NCBI RefSeq assembly: GCF_032854445.1
Contig: NC_088305.1
Span: forward strand, 12,033,606-12,097,605
Reading direction: 5' to 3'
From: Liolophura sinensis
Lineage: Eukaryota > Mollusca > Polyplacophora > Chitonida > Chitonidae
Length of the DNA stretch: 64,000 nucleotides
Within the stretch, counting starts at the first letter, position 1. Every line of letters starts with the position of its first letter. Both the position numbers and the translations under genes were made by a program. Of the stretch, positions 38,013-49,700 are shown one piece after another. The notes below the pieces were generated by a model that saw nothing but the letters and a program-made list of their open reading frames with translations, had not been told where the DNA came from and made no database searches.

Positions 38013-38157
38013 AATATCTCATTACATAAACAACCCAATAAATATCTCATTACATAAACAACCCAATAAATATCTCATTACATAAACAACCCAATAAATA
38101 TCTCATTACATAAACAACCCAATAAATATCTCATTACATAATGAGATATTTATTGGG
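38013..38157. repeat. 28-bp minisatellite ending in a perfect 19-bp palindrome
   Basis: Units starting AATATCTC at 38013, 38041, 38069, 38097 and 38125 are 28 bp apart and identical. The last unit runs into its own inverse: 38118-38136 and 38139-38157 are perfect 19-bp inverted repeats with a 2-bp loop. It lies in an intron of the recombinase-like gene. Confidence 0.95.
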
Positions 38158-38229
38158 TAATTATTATTACTCATTAAGATTTAAAATACAACATCACTTT
38201 GTGGTACAAATACTAACTAAGTTTTCTCT

Positions 38230-39421
38230 CAAACTCTGTCAGACTTTGCAAGAGGTCACTGTTCAAATTGGTTGAACTTCTAGACTTGAGGTACAATGAT
38301 AGCTGCACTTCTCCAACTCCGGCCTCTCTTCGCTTTATTGAAAACGCTTATTCGACCAAGTGTTGTTAATGCCAGCTTTCTCCAAACGTCTCCTGATGGT
38401 TTAGATTTCAGCAGCTGTGATTTCATCCGTGCAATTTGGTAGGTTTTCAGCTTCAATAAATCTTCTGTTAGAGGCAATAGTTCAGTAATGTTATACTTTC
38501 GTTCCCGAAACCTTTGAAAGGTAGTGCAATTTATCTTATCACACCATTCTCGGTAATACAACTTCAGTAAATCACTCGCCTCTTCCTTTCCATGACTGTC
38601 TTTGTTCGGAAAAGTCCACCCCTTTTTATGACAAATCAACTTCTTCAACACCTGTCTCATTTTCAGAGCTATTGCGGGCTTCTCAAATTTGATTGAACCA
38701 GTCATAGACCTCTGCTCCGCTTAAACACAAACATTCTTTACAGCCAATACAAGAAGATCAAACGATTCTGGGTTAAGGAAATCAGACATGTATTCATTTG
38801 GTTTTTGCGTAAGTTTGCGAAGTTCTATCAAACAACGTGCTGCTAGTGGCAACTGCTCTCTTACAACAGCGGCCATCTTTACTCCTTGCTCTTCTGGAGT
38901 TTACTGTTGCCAAGTTGTAAAATGAAGTTGTCCTTCTTTACAAAGTCGGCAATATGATCATCTCTTAACGTCCTTAATACAAAATGGGATCTTCTTGCTC
39001 GTATCGTGGACACACCGAGCCTAAGAGCAACCATTTCCCACTTTTTACAGCACCAGCATCAGTTTCTTCACAGTCAACCCTTTTCATGTCACGGGAACTT
39101 ACATGCCTCCAAGTTCCCTCTTGGTGAAGAATCCAAGACAAAACTTGGTAAATCGGCCGTCGCAAGCAGACACTCCTTTTCCCGTCGCACAACAATCAGT
39201 TCTCCTTCACCTTCAGCTAAAACGTTGATGTAATGCTCAAAGTTTCCCAGGAAACGTAGTTATTTAATTAGACATTTCCTTGCTTTCCCCTTCGATGTAG
39301 ATGACTTAGCGACTAGTGATTCATATTTATGACAAGTATCAGTTCACCAGTTTACCGCAATAGTAACAGGCCAGGGTTTTGTCGAACACCCGCTTCCCAG
39401 TGTTTTTTTGAACACTTGGGA
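38230..39421 (-). pseudogene. recombinase-like gene, large central exon
   Basis: Acceptor GTATTTTCAG before 39421. It holds FDKTLACYYCGK, HKYESLVAKSS, LGNFEHYINVLAEG, GELIVVRR, CLGFFTKREL, WRHVSS, RDDHIADFVKKDNFILQLG, CLIELRKLTQKP, KPAIALKM and VWRKLALTTLGRISVFNKA, then GEVQLSLYL. These blocks lie in all three minus frames: frame changes fall near 39345, 39145, 39120, 39030, 38890 and 38330, with in-frame stops near 39260 and 38730. The donor near 38230 is not canonical. The pattern of single-base losses suggests neutral decay, though indel-prone assembly would look similar. Confidence 0.7.
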
Positions 39422-39734
39422 CTGAAAATACAAAAGGCATAATATGTGAAGAGCCGTACAAGGCATTCAACATTTCAAACAGTAATGGATTAATTCAATT
39501 ATCACAGCAGTCCGTGTTTTTTACGATCTGATTGGTCAAATCTGTGGCTTTATAACAAAACCCACATTTATGTTAAACGTGCAGTGCATGTGGAGGTATT
39601 AGAGGACATATGGTCCAAGTTGTTTTCAGTAGCTCATATGGAAATGAATAGTTCTGTTTTTTTCTGGCTTAGATGTGACACAATTTTTTTTTGCAATCCT
39701 GTATCTTTGATTACAAGTTGCAGTGGACTATTAC

Positions 39735-39770
39735 CTCTTAGCTTTGAGTTTTCCACGACCTTTGTGATAT
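39735..39770 (-). pseudogene. recombinase-like gene, small exon
   Basis: 36 nt between TCTGTTACAG and GTAATA, phases 1 in and 1 out. Encodes ITKVVENSKLR. It joins its neighbours in frame on both sides (GAT and GTC codons across junctions), which is the main support. Confidence 0.5.
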
Positions 39771-40185
39771 CTGTAACAGAGAATATAAAGTGTTATAAAA
39801 CACTGAAACAACAAAATTTAGTCATGAAAACATTGCAAGTATCAAACATCTGCATAAAAAATAATATAAATCCAGGTCATGAAAAACAACTTTTAACATC
39901 ATCTCATATCTTAACCTCCTCGAGAATTGCTATCTAAACAGACTCATGCCCATTTCCAAAGACAAACAAGATGCCGTTTTGACAATTGAATCGTTTCCGT
40001 GTATGGAACTACCGAGCGGATGTCACAACTACAGAAATTCGTTTTCCGAAGCTGGTAATAACTTATCCCAAGATATTTAAGGTCAAGAATAATTTCAGTA
40101 CAAATTTTGCTGAAGATGCACTCTTTAAAAAACTCATTTAAATTGATAATTGCTGGAATATTTCAGTAAAAGTTTGTAATAATAC

Positions 40186-40258
40186 CTGGTTTCACACTTC
40201 TATTTTCGTGTTTGCCAGGATCATCGTGAGCAGCTTTTCTCTTCAAACCAACAGGACT
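40186..40258 (-). pseudogene. recombinase-like gene, N-terminal exon
   Basis: 73 nt between TTCTCATTTAG and GTATTATT, phase 0 in and 1 out. Encodes SPVGLKRKAAHDDP then a basic stretch. Phase-compatible with the next exon. Confidence 0.5.
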
Positions 40259-40512
40259 CTAAATGAGAAATAAATTTTATGTACCACTACCATGCGATAT
40301 TTTGCAACATTCACAAAGGTCAAATCTGCAATCGCATGGAACAATACAGGGTATATTTAATCGTGTCTTGTTACCCCTTCTCAAAACAATGGTTGTTGTC
40401 ACACATTAACAAGGCATAAACCAGTTTAACAGATGATGAAAATGTTACATGTATTACTCAAAAAACAACTTCCATCTACGCATCCCCTGATACTGTAAGG
40501 TCAACGCCTTAC

Positions 40513-40660
40513 CAGCTAGGGGAAAACTTCTGAGTTGTCACTGGTGTGTCCATCAGCGCTTGTTGGGATGGAGTCCGAATCATCGTCAGATACGTCTGAA
40601 GCAATGATTTCATCTACTAATCCCACGTTAAAATCTTTACTTTCAACCGTCAATATCTTG
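40513..40660 (-). pseudogene. recombinase-like gene, acidic N-terminal exon
   Basis: Encodes an acidic, serine-rich stretch (IIASDVSDDDSDSIPTS) ending at donor CTG/GTAAGG (40513). A TAG stop lies three codons before the donor. Upstream boundary uncertain. Acidic leaders are common in this family. Confidence 0.4.
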
Positions 40661-40999
40661 TTTTCCAAAATAGGAAAAATTTTTAATATATTCAACATTT
40701 TTGTTTTAATTCTGCTTTGGATTTATTTCAAAAACTCATAAAAATTCGACTTTTCTATGTCAGAGCAATCAGATTTAAATTTAGAAAGTATTTCACTGTA
40801 ATATCAAATCACAACTCTTCCACATCACAGGCATGATGTGCATAAAATACATGCACTTAAAAAATAACAAAAAACTGAACCAAAAAGATAAACGTTAATC
40901 CTCTTTTTTAAAGATATACCTACTAAGACCTCAACTCTGTCTGACAGTCCATCAACTCAAGCTTCTACACCTGCAACACTCATAGTCCATTCACCTCCA

Positions 41000-42697
41000 A
41001 TACCCTCAGCATCTTGTGTGTCCCCTGAAACTTTAAACAAACAACTTACCATCTTGCCGTCACCAAGTCGTCAATATTATAGTAACATGATTTTAATATT
41101 TGAGTTTAACCTTTTTAAACTTGAGACTGACATGGAAGTAACCTTGGTGCCTATTATTGATTTCCTTTAAACCCATCACTACCAAACTTGCAAATATTCT
41201 GCTTTTTACCCTAACATTAAATTATGCCATGTTAAGTTAGGATGGTAACCCCAAGACAAATAATGCATTCAGGCTAACAGAACGCTTTCAAATACGCGTG
41301 TTTCAGTTCCATTACCTAAAACACGTGAATTCTTCTTCAAAAGTTCATGTATTTCAGCATCCGCTGTTACCTTTATAAGCATCCAATTATTCCCAAAGTC
41401 TTTCCATTCATGCATTTATCGATTTCTCCTCTATCACCTCTCAAAAGCATCAGCCCTGAAACTATTAAAGCATATCATAATTTGTGATGTTCTTACTGGT
41501 GCACAAAGTTTAATAGCCATCTAACAATACACTTATGTTGGCCTACGATTCACGACATTACCTTGATTACACTTGATTTTGGATACAGTCACGTTTGATG
41601 TCGACGGTTGCCTCACTTGTTTCCATATATTTATCCCTGTCTCTGCACTTCCCAAAACAAATAATTTTTATAATATTAGTACTCCACCTACCAGACACAC
41701 GGGAACTCCGGTCAGGGTGACCTTGTATGTCTCTTTCAGCTTCTTGATTTTCCACAACCATCACTTGTTTGTTCTCTGTAATTTCTACAAAAAATAAAAC
41801 AATCTAACCAATTTACACCACCTCCACTGATGCATCTATTAAATGTGCATCCAGTCTGGTACGTAACTTTATTAACTCTTAACCTGTCAATCAACAGCGA
41901 CAGTTAAATAGCTGTTCAAATGTTTGAACAAACAACAATCAAATCAAAAACTTTATTAGGGAAACATTAAAACCATTGATGGACTACATGTGCATCTTAG
42001 ACATCAGAATTCTGTGCCAAGGTAAGTTCTGTATTCGCAATATCTACTGGCACCTCAACACCATCCATCCAAGATTGTATGCCTTCCACAACCACAGTTT
42101 CTTGTGCGGTCTCTGGAATTTTAAACAAATAAATATATCCAATAATGACTAAAGTTCCCGATGGTTAAAGTCTAAAAGGAGCGAATTAACCATAACTGAA
42201 AGGAAATGAGAAATTAAAGCGCTCCTATTAGGTACAACCATTCACAGGTCCATAGTTTGTGACAGCATCACTACCATATCATTAAATCATAACACCTACA
42301 TATCGTTATGAATACATCACTTAGGAATCATGGGTGCTCCCACGTCTGTTGCTCATGCCCCTATAACAAGGACTAGGGATGGCCTAATGCATAATCTGTT
42401 GAGTGCTTCTGGTCATGGGTTGTTAATTATGGTGGACTTCTGGTAAAGCAAATTTCCTTGTAAGTCATCATCACAAAGTTTGCGCAATTTATATGCAAAC
42501 CACAGGCAATGTACGATATGTAGGGCATTCAAACTAATACTATCCTTTCAATTACAGGTGTGGCGTCATCACCATTACTTGTAAATCTAGGCTCCTGAAG
42601 CATTTCACCATTCTCTCTCACATAAGCCAATTTCGAAGTTTCAGTCTCTCCTTCCGTGTATGTTTCCATCCCAATTCTTCACTGCCCAAGGCTGTCC
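41000..42697 (-). other. series of similar exon-like modules
   Basis: Minus-strand segments with good splice signals lie at 42573-42697, 41997-42112, 41692-41775 and one starting at 41024. The segment at 41997-42112 (AGACCGCACAAGAAACTGTG) resembles those at 41775 and 41024 at its start and partly along its length, as if one exon had been duplicated. Peptides are short and unrecognised. They could be 5' exons of the recombinase-like gene or unrelated decayed exons. Confidence 0.25.
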
Positions 42698-43729
42698 CTG
42701 AAATTATTACTGTACATCAGAAACTGCTTTAAGGCACACAATGCTTTCACTGATATATACACTTATCAAAAGAATAGTTATTTACTCCGCTTTTCTCCAA
42801 CCATAAACTTAACAGACACCATATGTGTGAATATCAATATGGCGTCAAAAACCAGTCAGTCACCAAACAAAGCTAAGAATCCAATAGTGTACACATATAC
42901 ATTTCCCAACTCAGCCTACAAACGTCTGATCTATTAGGCTGACTCCACAATTCACCCGATGGATTATATATCTACACTGATTGTGACCTATACCAAATCA
43001 GACTAAACCATTCAAAAGTAAAACAAGAAACAAAATCACCCATAACCACGAAAATATCCGTCATTATGAATTTACAAAAGGCACACGTACATGGGCAGGG
43101 TATATAACTGGACCTTAGTAAAACATAATCAATGTCTCCCATGCGAATAGGTGTACATTATGTGCATATTGGTATACCGTAATAAAGATGTCACATTCTG
43201 TTAACCACAGTTAACAGAGCCTACCCGTATGTTACCAATTAGACGAATATAGGCTATCTTGCCTATGTTAGATTAATCTCATATGCACATACATGACATG
43301 ACCTGATCTAATCTTTGATAGAACTTACATCTGTAATGTTTGCTTTCATGAAAAACATATAGGGTCTGTGCTGTTCTCCACTCCAAAGTAATCTTTCAAA
43401 ACTGTATCTTTGATTTCTCGTTACTCTTATGGGTTTGATTGTAACGAACAATGTCACGTTAAATATTTTCCTTGTAGTATTTGGAAACGCATGTAGCTGT
43501 CATTCGTGGCCTAGTTTTATCTAGTTTTAAGGTGAATTCAAGGTGTCTAGGGGGAATGGTATTTCACTCGGAACCGGTCCAATATAGTTGTACCGGAAAA
43601 TATCATTGCGCACCCTGCTATCCACATCAATCTCTCCTGATAGCGTAAATCGAGGTAATGTATTATTAATTGAAAGGATGGATGTTGAGTAGTCTACATC
43701 GATAGTAGTTTAATCCATTCAATACAATC
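42698..43729. other. no gene recognised
   Basis: AT-rich sequence. A short SINE-like scrap near 42785 resembles the one near 18790. Confidence 0.4.
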
Positions 43730-43734
43730 TTTGC

Positions 43735-43850
43735 GTGGAGGCTCGCAAATTAACAAGAGACCGCATTTCACCGGTTACGTATGACCATTTCCCAGCAATG
43801 CTTTACGTCTTTAATTATATTGAACTACCATCTACTACAGATATTATGTT
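43735..43850 (+). repeat. R-A fragment
   Basis: GCATTTCACCGGTTACGTATGACCATTT and TTTACGTCTTTAATTATATTGAA match the 3' half of R-A. Confidence 0.6.
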
Positions 43851-44989
43851 CTGAATATGCTGGAATCAGAAAAAGCTCGTAAGGCCAGTGGGTGAAGCGT
43901 ACATGTACATGCTCGTTCCAGCAGGACTGCAAAATTTGCTGTACACAGTCCCCAGATTGCATCCTCGGAATCAATGCGCTGGCTCTAGATACTGCAAACA
44001 GTTTATCTGGAAAGTACTGAAAACTACATACACCAGTTACTCCTATCTATGGGACTGAAATGCGTCGCCACGCCTTACTCACTGGCCCTCATGATCTCAT
44101 GTCTAATGTGTACGATTTTGACTGAGAGATGCCTAAAAAGTTTTATCACACCATGAATCAAGGACAATTCCTCTGTTACGGAATAGCTCGTGTATATCTG
44201 TAGCAGTTTATGTACGTGCTAAAAAGCAATACGCATTTAACCTTAGCCTTTCATTTAAGGTATTTGGTATATACATGTATCTCTTGATACGAGAATAAAC
44301 CTTCAATAATTATCACAAAATAATACTGACGTTAAGGCAATTCGAATGAATGTCACTCATGAGATAAATAAGGCACGAAAGCAGCTATATGTGATGACAT
44401 TACTCATAAGCTTAGTGTTACAATACTACGGGTACATTCAGCATTTGTTACATGTTGTATAGCATTCAACAATTAAAAGAAAAAAACATAGTCATGAATG
44501 TCTATCTGACAACTCCAGTCGTTTGCATACTCTGACTACGCCGTCTATCCACATACCACAGAATCGAGGAGAATCCTTAGAATTTGGATGCGATCAATCG
44601 AGTGAAACTCACTGTTAAACTTTCCTTGGCGATTGGCAATTTCTCGTTGTGGTGCACCAGCCGAATGAACAGAGCGCTTTTCAGACTAATTCCTACAACT
44701 GCTTGTTATGAAGAAGGACACATGTCTGTCAGAGACATGACTCTATCGGTTTCATTGTGTCTATATTACTTTCTTACTGCAAAAACGTATGCAGTTTTCT
44801 GTTTTAATTGCTAGCAGTTATCCAACTCAACTAAACGCGACAAACATTGCAGTGTGCAGATACACGTCCTGTATTGAGGTAGAAGCTGCAGCATGTTTGT
44901 GGAGACATGTTGGAAGCCGAAAAATTGCAGATAGTTCTAGTTCTAATTTGTTTATATAAATTAAATACTTAAAAAGTAGCACGTTATGC

Positions 44990-45100
44990 GCTATCTAGCA
45001 CCATGGGTTAAGCAGACGTAGGTAAAAATGTGCAGTAGTGCAATTTATTACGCGTCACTGGTCTAGAAATACCCGTTGTAGTCATCACATTGACAATCAG
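44990..45100 (-). repeat. R-A fragment, inverted
   Basis: Minus strand shows TATTTCTAGACCAGTGACGCG, AATAAATTGCA and CTGCTTAACCCATGGTGC as in the 5' half of R-A. With the copy at 45365-45590 it forms an inverted pair. Confidence 0.65.
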
Positions 45101-45364
45101 TCACATGGAAACACGCCCTTTAGAGATACCTCACTCGGCGCGTCGCTCCTCTCCAGCTCTCTTCCTCTTTCTGCCACCGACATCGCTCACTGCGCATGCG
45201 TTGTCGAATATTTATTTGTGGAGTGTTACTGGTCCCTTTGCATTGTTTTTCATTGATTGTTTATGAAATGGGCGACGGTATTGGCAAATAGTCACACGCA
45301 TTATATTTGAAGTCCTGCCACGTGTCAGTTTATCTCAGTTAGGGTTTTTATCTGAGAATAAATA

Positions 45365-45590
45365 TGTAATAAATAACAGTTACATGTAAAATCGGTGCTT
45401 TTAAACCCAGTTCTGCTTTAGCTGTGGTGTTGTGGGACGCTTAAAATGCTATTATTTACCTGACTACCTAGAATAATACCCTGACTGAGGTAAACTGACA
45501 AGAGGCTGTTGTATTTCAACGGTTATACGGGTGACTGTTTTCCAAATATTACAATGTCGTCGTCGTCGTGGTTTTACTCTCTATGCTGGT
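45365..45590 (+). repeat. R-A dispersed repeat copy
   Basis: Shares CCCTGACTGAGGTAAACTGA, AGAGGCTGT and GTGGTTTTACTCTCTATGCTG with other copies. Confidence 0.75.
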
Positions 45591-46613
45591 ACAAAAGGCG
45601 TAAATTGTGATTTCGTCCGTTGCTAAGGCAGGAATGCTATATAGTTTAGGACCCGAAGTATATTTTGTATGGATGGATTAGACGGTTCAAAGACAAAGAT
45701 TTTAAGTAGTAGAGCTTACACTTCAAATATATTTCAGAACATTCTATTTTTATAATTTTAGAGTAAAATGATGTGAAAGAATGTAGTAACATTTTTTTCT
45801 ATTGATAAAACTTGCATAGATCTTCGTTTAAGCCCACTGCCTAATACTACAAACACTGGCTTATACTGTAAACACTGGCATATACTACAACATTGGCTTA
45901 TACTACAAACAGGATTACGTGTATACGACAGTGTTTGGGTGCAGCTATACAAATACTTAATAAAATTTTGAACGTTATTGTTATACGTAGGAAAGAGCCC
46001 AAACAGATTGACCGTTGATATCCCTATATCAACGGTCAATCAAAATGGACTCTCCTGGTCAATAATCGCATAGACCAATTCCCACAACAAAATTTGTCCC
46101 AACTGGATATGTCTTCATACACCACGTATATTTGAGCGTCTTGTTGAGAAAGTTGATCCAAATGGGGTTTGGGTTTTGGTTCCGTTCCATGTATCAAGGT
46201 AAAAATGCTATGTTGCATGTAAGATATGCGTGTATAAATATTTCATAACCCATGGATATAGTGACGTAACAGACACACAAATATCATGAAGTTGTGCACG
46301 CAGGGCTGAACACAGTATTCTCCCCTGAGCGGATAAATCTGTCCTTTGGGGAACATTCCCCCGCTGAAAACAAACCAAAGCTCAGTTCGATCCTGCCTTT
46401 GCGATGAGTTGTGGGCAACTAGGGTACTTCGTTCTCACACACTGCACGAATTTAGTGATCAAGACGATCTGAGCAGGAAAAAGCTGCCTTAGGTGGTTTG
46501 ATGACTCTAGTCATCAAAGAAGTCAAATCTTCGTAATCAATGCATCTAAGCAGACATTCGAATAGCCTTGCTGTCTGAATCAGAATCATTACAATAAAAA
46601 CATTTCTCTGTAG

Positions 46614-46761
46614 AAACAGATGATGCAGTCATGACAAACCTACAAGCTGAATCTTCAGAACCAAAGATGTGTGACCGGATTCTGTACGACGCCTGTTTAA
46701 CGTTGGCAGAAAACCCGTGGTTTGTGACCACAGGATGTGAAGTACACAACTACACACAGCG
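46614..46761 (+). CDS. CASD1-like: CASD1-like exon a
   Basis: Acceptor CATTTCTCTGTAG before 46614; donor GTAAGA at 46762. Two-base phase in, two-base phase out. Contains KMCDRILYDACLTLAENPW and the GCxxHxY signature (TTGCEVHNY) that precedes the SGNH core in CASD1. An internal ATG at 46631 could serve as a start, but the family normally has an upstream signal anchor. Confidence 0.8.
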
Positions 46762-49700
46762 GTAAGAAGTTTCTTGCATGCATAGTCCTTGAATACATCA
46801 AATTAAAAGGCATCATTGGCCTATTTAGTTAAAGAGTGCGGTGCATCGGACACAGAGGTAACGCTGTCTCACTGACAAGTTCATGTCCACAACACAGAAC
46901 TTGGCGAATGCTCAGTCACAGTGTGACACAACGCAGACGTTTTCAGACTGGTATAGATGTCATTTAGAAAGTAGATTTAAGTACCAGTATTGTCGTTATT
47001 AGGGACAATATAACCTTTCTTAATATAACACAGATTCTAGTCCTCAAAATTGGCTGACAATGTAGTGCCAGATTCTGAGGCCACTGACCGGAAGCCCGCA
47101 GTGGTCTGTGCCAATTTTGAATACTAAAATCTGTGCTTTTGAAAGTGTAATCCTTAATAATTTATTTATTTGATTGGTGTTTTACGCCGTACTCAAGAAT
47201 ATTTCACTTACACGACGGTGGCCAGCATTATGGTGGGAGGAAAGCGGGCAGAGCCCGGCGGAAACCCACGACCATCCGCAGGTTGCTGGCAGACCTTCCC
47301 ATGTACGACCGGAGAGGAAGCCAGCATGAGCTGGACTTGAACTCACAGCGTCCTTAACAATAGTATCATTACGTAATAGTATTGTCCAAATCAAAACACG
47401 TATGTGCAGGAGTCCTCTATGAGTGAGTGTTAGATAAATAGGAAGAGAGGGACGCAGTAATGACCCCGTACCGCTGGACACGTACATATTCTGGATGGTC
47501 TGTAATGGCGACAGACGATAGAAATATCATATATAGACGACAGAATTCTGTGAAATGGAGCACACTAATGACCGGATATAGGGTAATAAGTCGGGCTGAT
47601 TTTAGAATCATAATTTATATCTGAATTAATTTTGTAATATCGATGCATTCCCACAAGTTTCAATATTACGAAAAAATACCCACAAATAAGCAGTTCTATT
47701 TTCTCTGCATAATTAGCTTACGGGTATCTATGTAACCTATAAGAGACATTCTTGTGATAAAATATTTTTTAAGAAAGCAGAAAACTTATATGAGGCCTTA
47801 ACCCTTCCTTTATTTCACGCAATGAGGAACTGGAATTTTAAAATTAAATTGTAAATATATTTGTTTTGATTGTATGAAAGTGTCTTAAAGTATATATTTG
47901 TTATTGCAGTGAGGCCAAAAACTGTATGCAGGACATTGCCAAACAATGCGGACAGAATACCATAGTGTTAATTGGGGATTCCAGGATACGATCTTTTTTT
48001 GTGGGCCTATCGGAATTTTTAGGGAAACCTCATTCCAAAATACCCCCACCATTCAAGCATTCAGATATCACCTACCATAACCCGGATATCAACACAACGG
48101 TGGTAAGGAACAGTAATTTTTTGTGTATAATTATGTGGCTGTGTGTACTCTTAGTGTACTCTATTGCTTATGACAGTTTTACAGGTGAGAGATTTTAATT
48201 GGACGTCATACCTTTACAGTGTCGACTGCCTTTCCTGCATCACTGAAAACTGATAAATCTTCTTTCTTAGATGTATATATTCGTTTGGGGATTCGTCCTT
48301 TGTTGTTTTGGAAATGGATCATGCGATTATCATAATGGTTTACGAGAGGTATACGAATGTATAAGATTCGGAACACGTAAAACCAAATGCTCTAACGTAA
48401 AGGGTGAAATACGGCCTCTTCAGAATAACGGAATATATCACGGATTAAGGGAAGAAAAAATTTGTAACCTCCTCGCTTGGCGTTCAGCATGATGGAGATA
48501 GTGCAACGACTGGTTAAACCGTATCAGTATAATGGCTCGGGGGTGGGGGTGGGGGGGGGGGGGGGGTTGGGGGGCAGCTTACTTGCCTTCGGTAAGCCGT
48601 CTCAGTGAAGCAGCACTAGATAAAAGAGCGGTGGAAATCCGTTCTGTAACACGGAGGCACATTACATACACCCTAAGGATTCCTTGGTCGTCATATGACT
48701 GAAAAATTGTTGAGTACGACATTAAATCGGCCTCAGACCCCCATTAATTTTCCATAAGCGGCAATGTTAACGTCTAGCGCTATAGCTCAGTGCCAAACAT
48801 TCCGTGGCCAATAAGCTTTGGTGCATACCTGGCCCAGCCTGTGAGAAAAAAGCCATAAAAATCTTGACATAGGTTGACCGTCAAAATCTGGACCTTTCCA
48901 TGCCGGCAGCTGGGAGGCGTGCCTAGCAACGCCAAGGGGACGTCACTGGCAGCCTCATCACTACCTCACACCTTGTGTCCTCTCGCCCAGAATTTCAAAC
49001 TTTCATCAATAAAGCTCATACCTCCTCAAAGTTTAGACAGTTTCCAGCATTTTAATACCAAGCATGCACCTGTACACCAAACATGGCCGCCTGGGAGCAA
49101 GAAAAGACTTTATAGCCTAAAATACACAGGACTACAATGGTAGTACCTACCGAAAAACGGAAATTGTAATGGGGGTCTGTGTCCAACCTCAAACACTCAC
49201 TCACTCGTTTAAGAGGGCCATTCAGATGGACTATGCAATGTGTACTTTGTGTCACAACAGTTGCAATTATAAACTAGGCAACAGACAGCATAAAGACACA
49301 CTGTCAGTCATTTAGAGTTGCAAATCACGAAGTCCATTTTTTAAAGCCCGGAATACACATTTAATGGAGTTCGTCGCAGCTGTACGGCTGTACACAATGC
49401 AGTACATATATTTTCATCACGGGGATTTTCAAATTTTTTCCGAATGGCTAAAAAAAGACCAAGCGGTTTTCTCTCTAGCACACTTACTACAGGAGTAATA
49501 GTTTCAGTTTTGACATACTTATGTGATTACTCTAACTTACAGCATAATACTGAAGGGTCATGTGTATGGTGTGTACGTATCTCGCCTAGTAGCATTTGTT
49601 ACATCCTGTGTGTGTTATTGGACGATTTCAATCAACATCACAAGGTATGCCTACAAAAACTAGTGTGTCAAGGTTATTTCATCAAACGCCTTCACTCTTG

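Larger units (their letters stand above)
19296..40660 (-). pseudogene. multi-exon tyrosine-recombinase-like gene, decayed; satellite lies in an intron
   Basis: Span of a minus-strand gene reconstructed from exons at 40513-40660, 40186-40258, 39735-39770, about 38230-39421, 37419-37686, about 36945-37129 and 19296-19489. Splice phases agree wherever both sides can be read. Order: acidic leader, CxxC zinc-finger-like segment (CYYC), a GNFEHYINVL and ELIVVRR block, a second zinc-type block (CLGFFTKREL, WRHV), helical region, then the recombinase-like C-terminus (TKLRKYMATVSQ; NELEYLANHM; HDISVHRNF). I recognise the layout from large uncharacterised metazoan protein families; the recombinase fold assignment rests on motif order. 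At least five frameshifts and several in-frame stops exist, one exactly at the expected catalytic Tyr. Either a true unprocessed pseudogene or a poorly assembled gene; decay is likelier. Confidence 0.7.

Noticed and set aside
48271-48492. Exon-like peptide with CFGNGSCDY, also seen on the minus strand near 2.4 kb
   Set aside because: The DNA around it is the R-B dispersed repeat, and the frame runs on into SINE-2.
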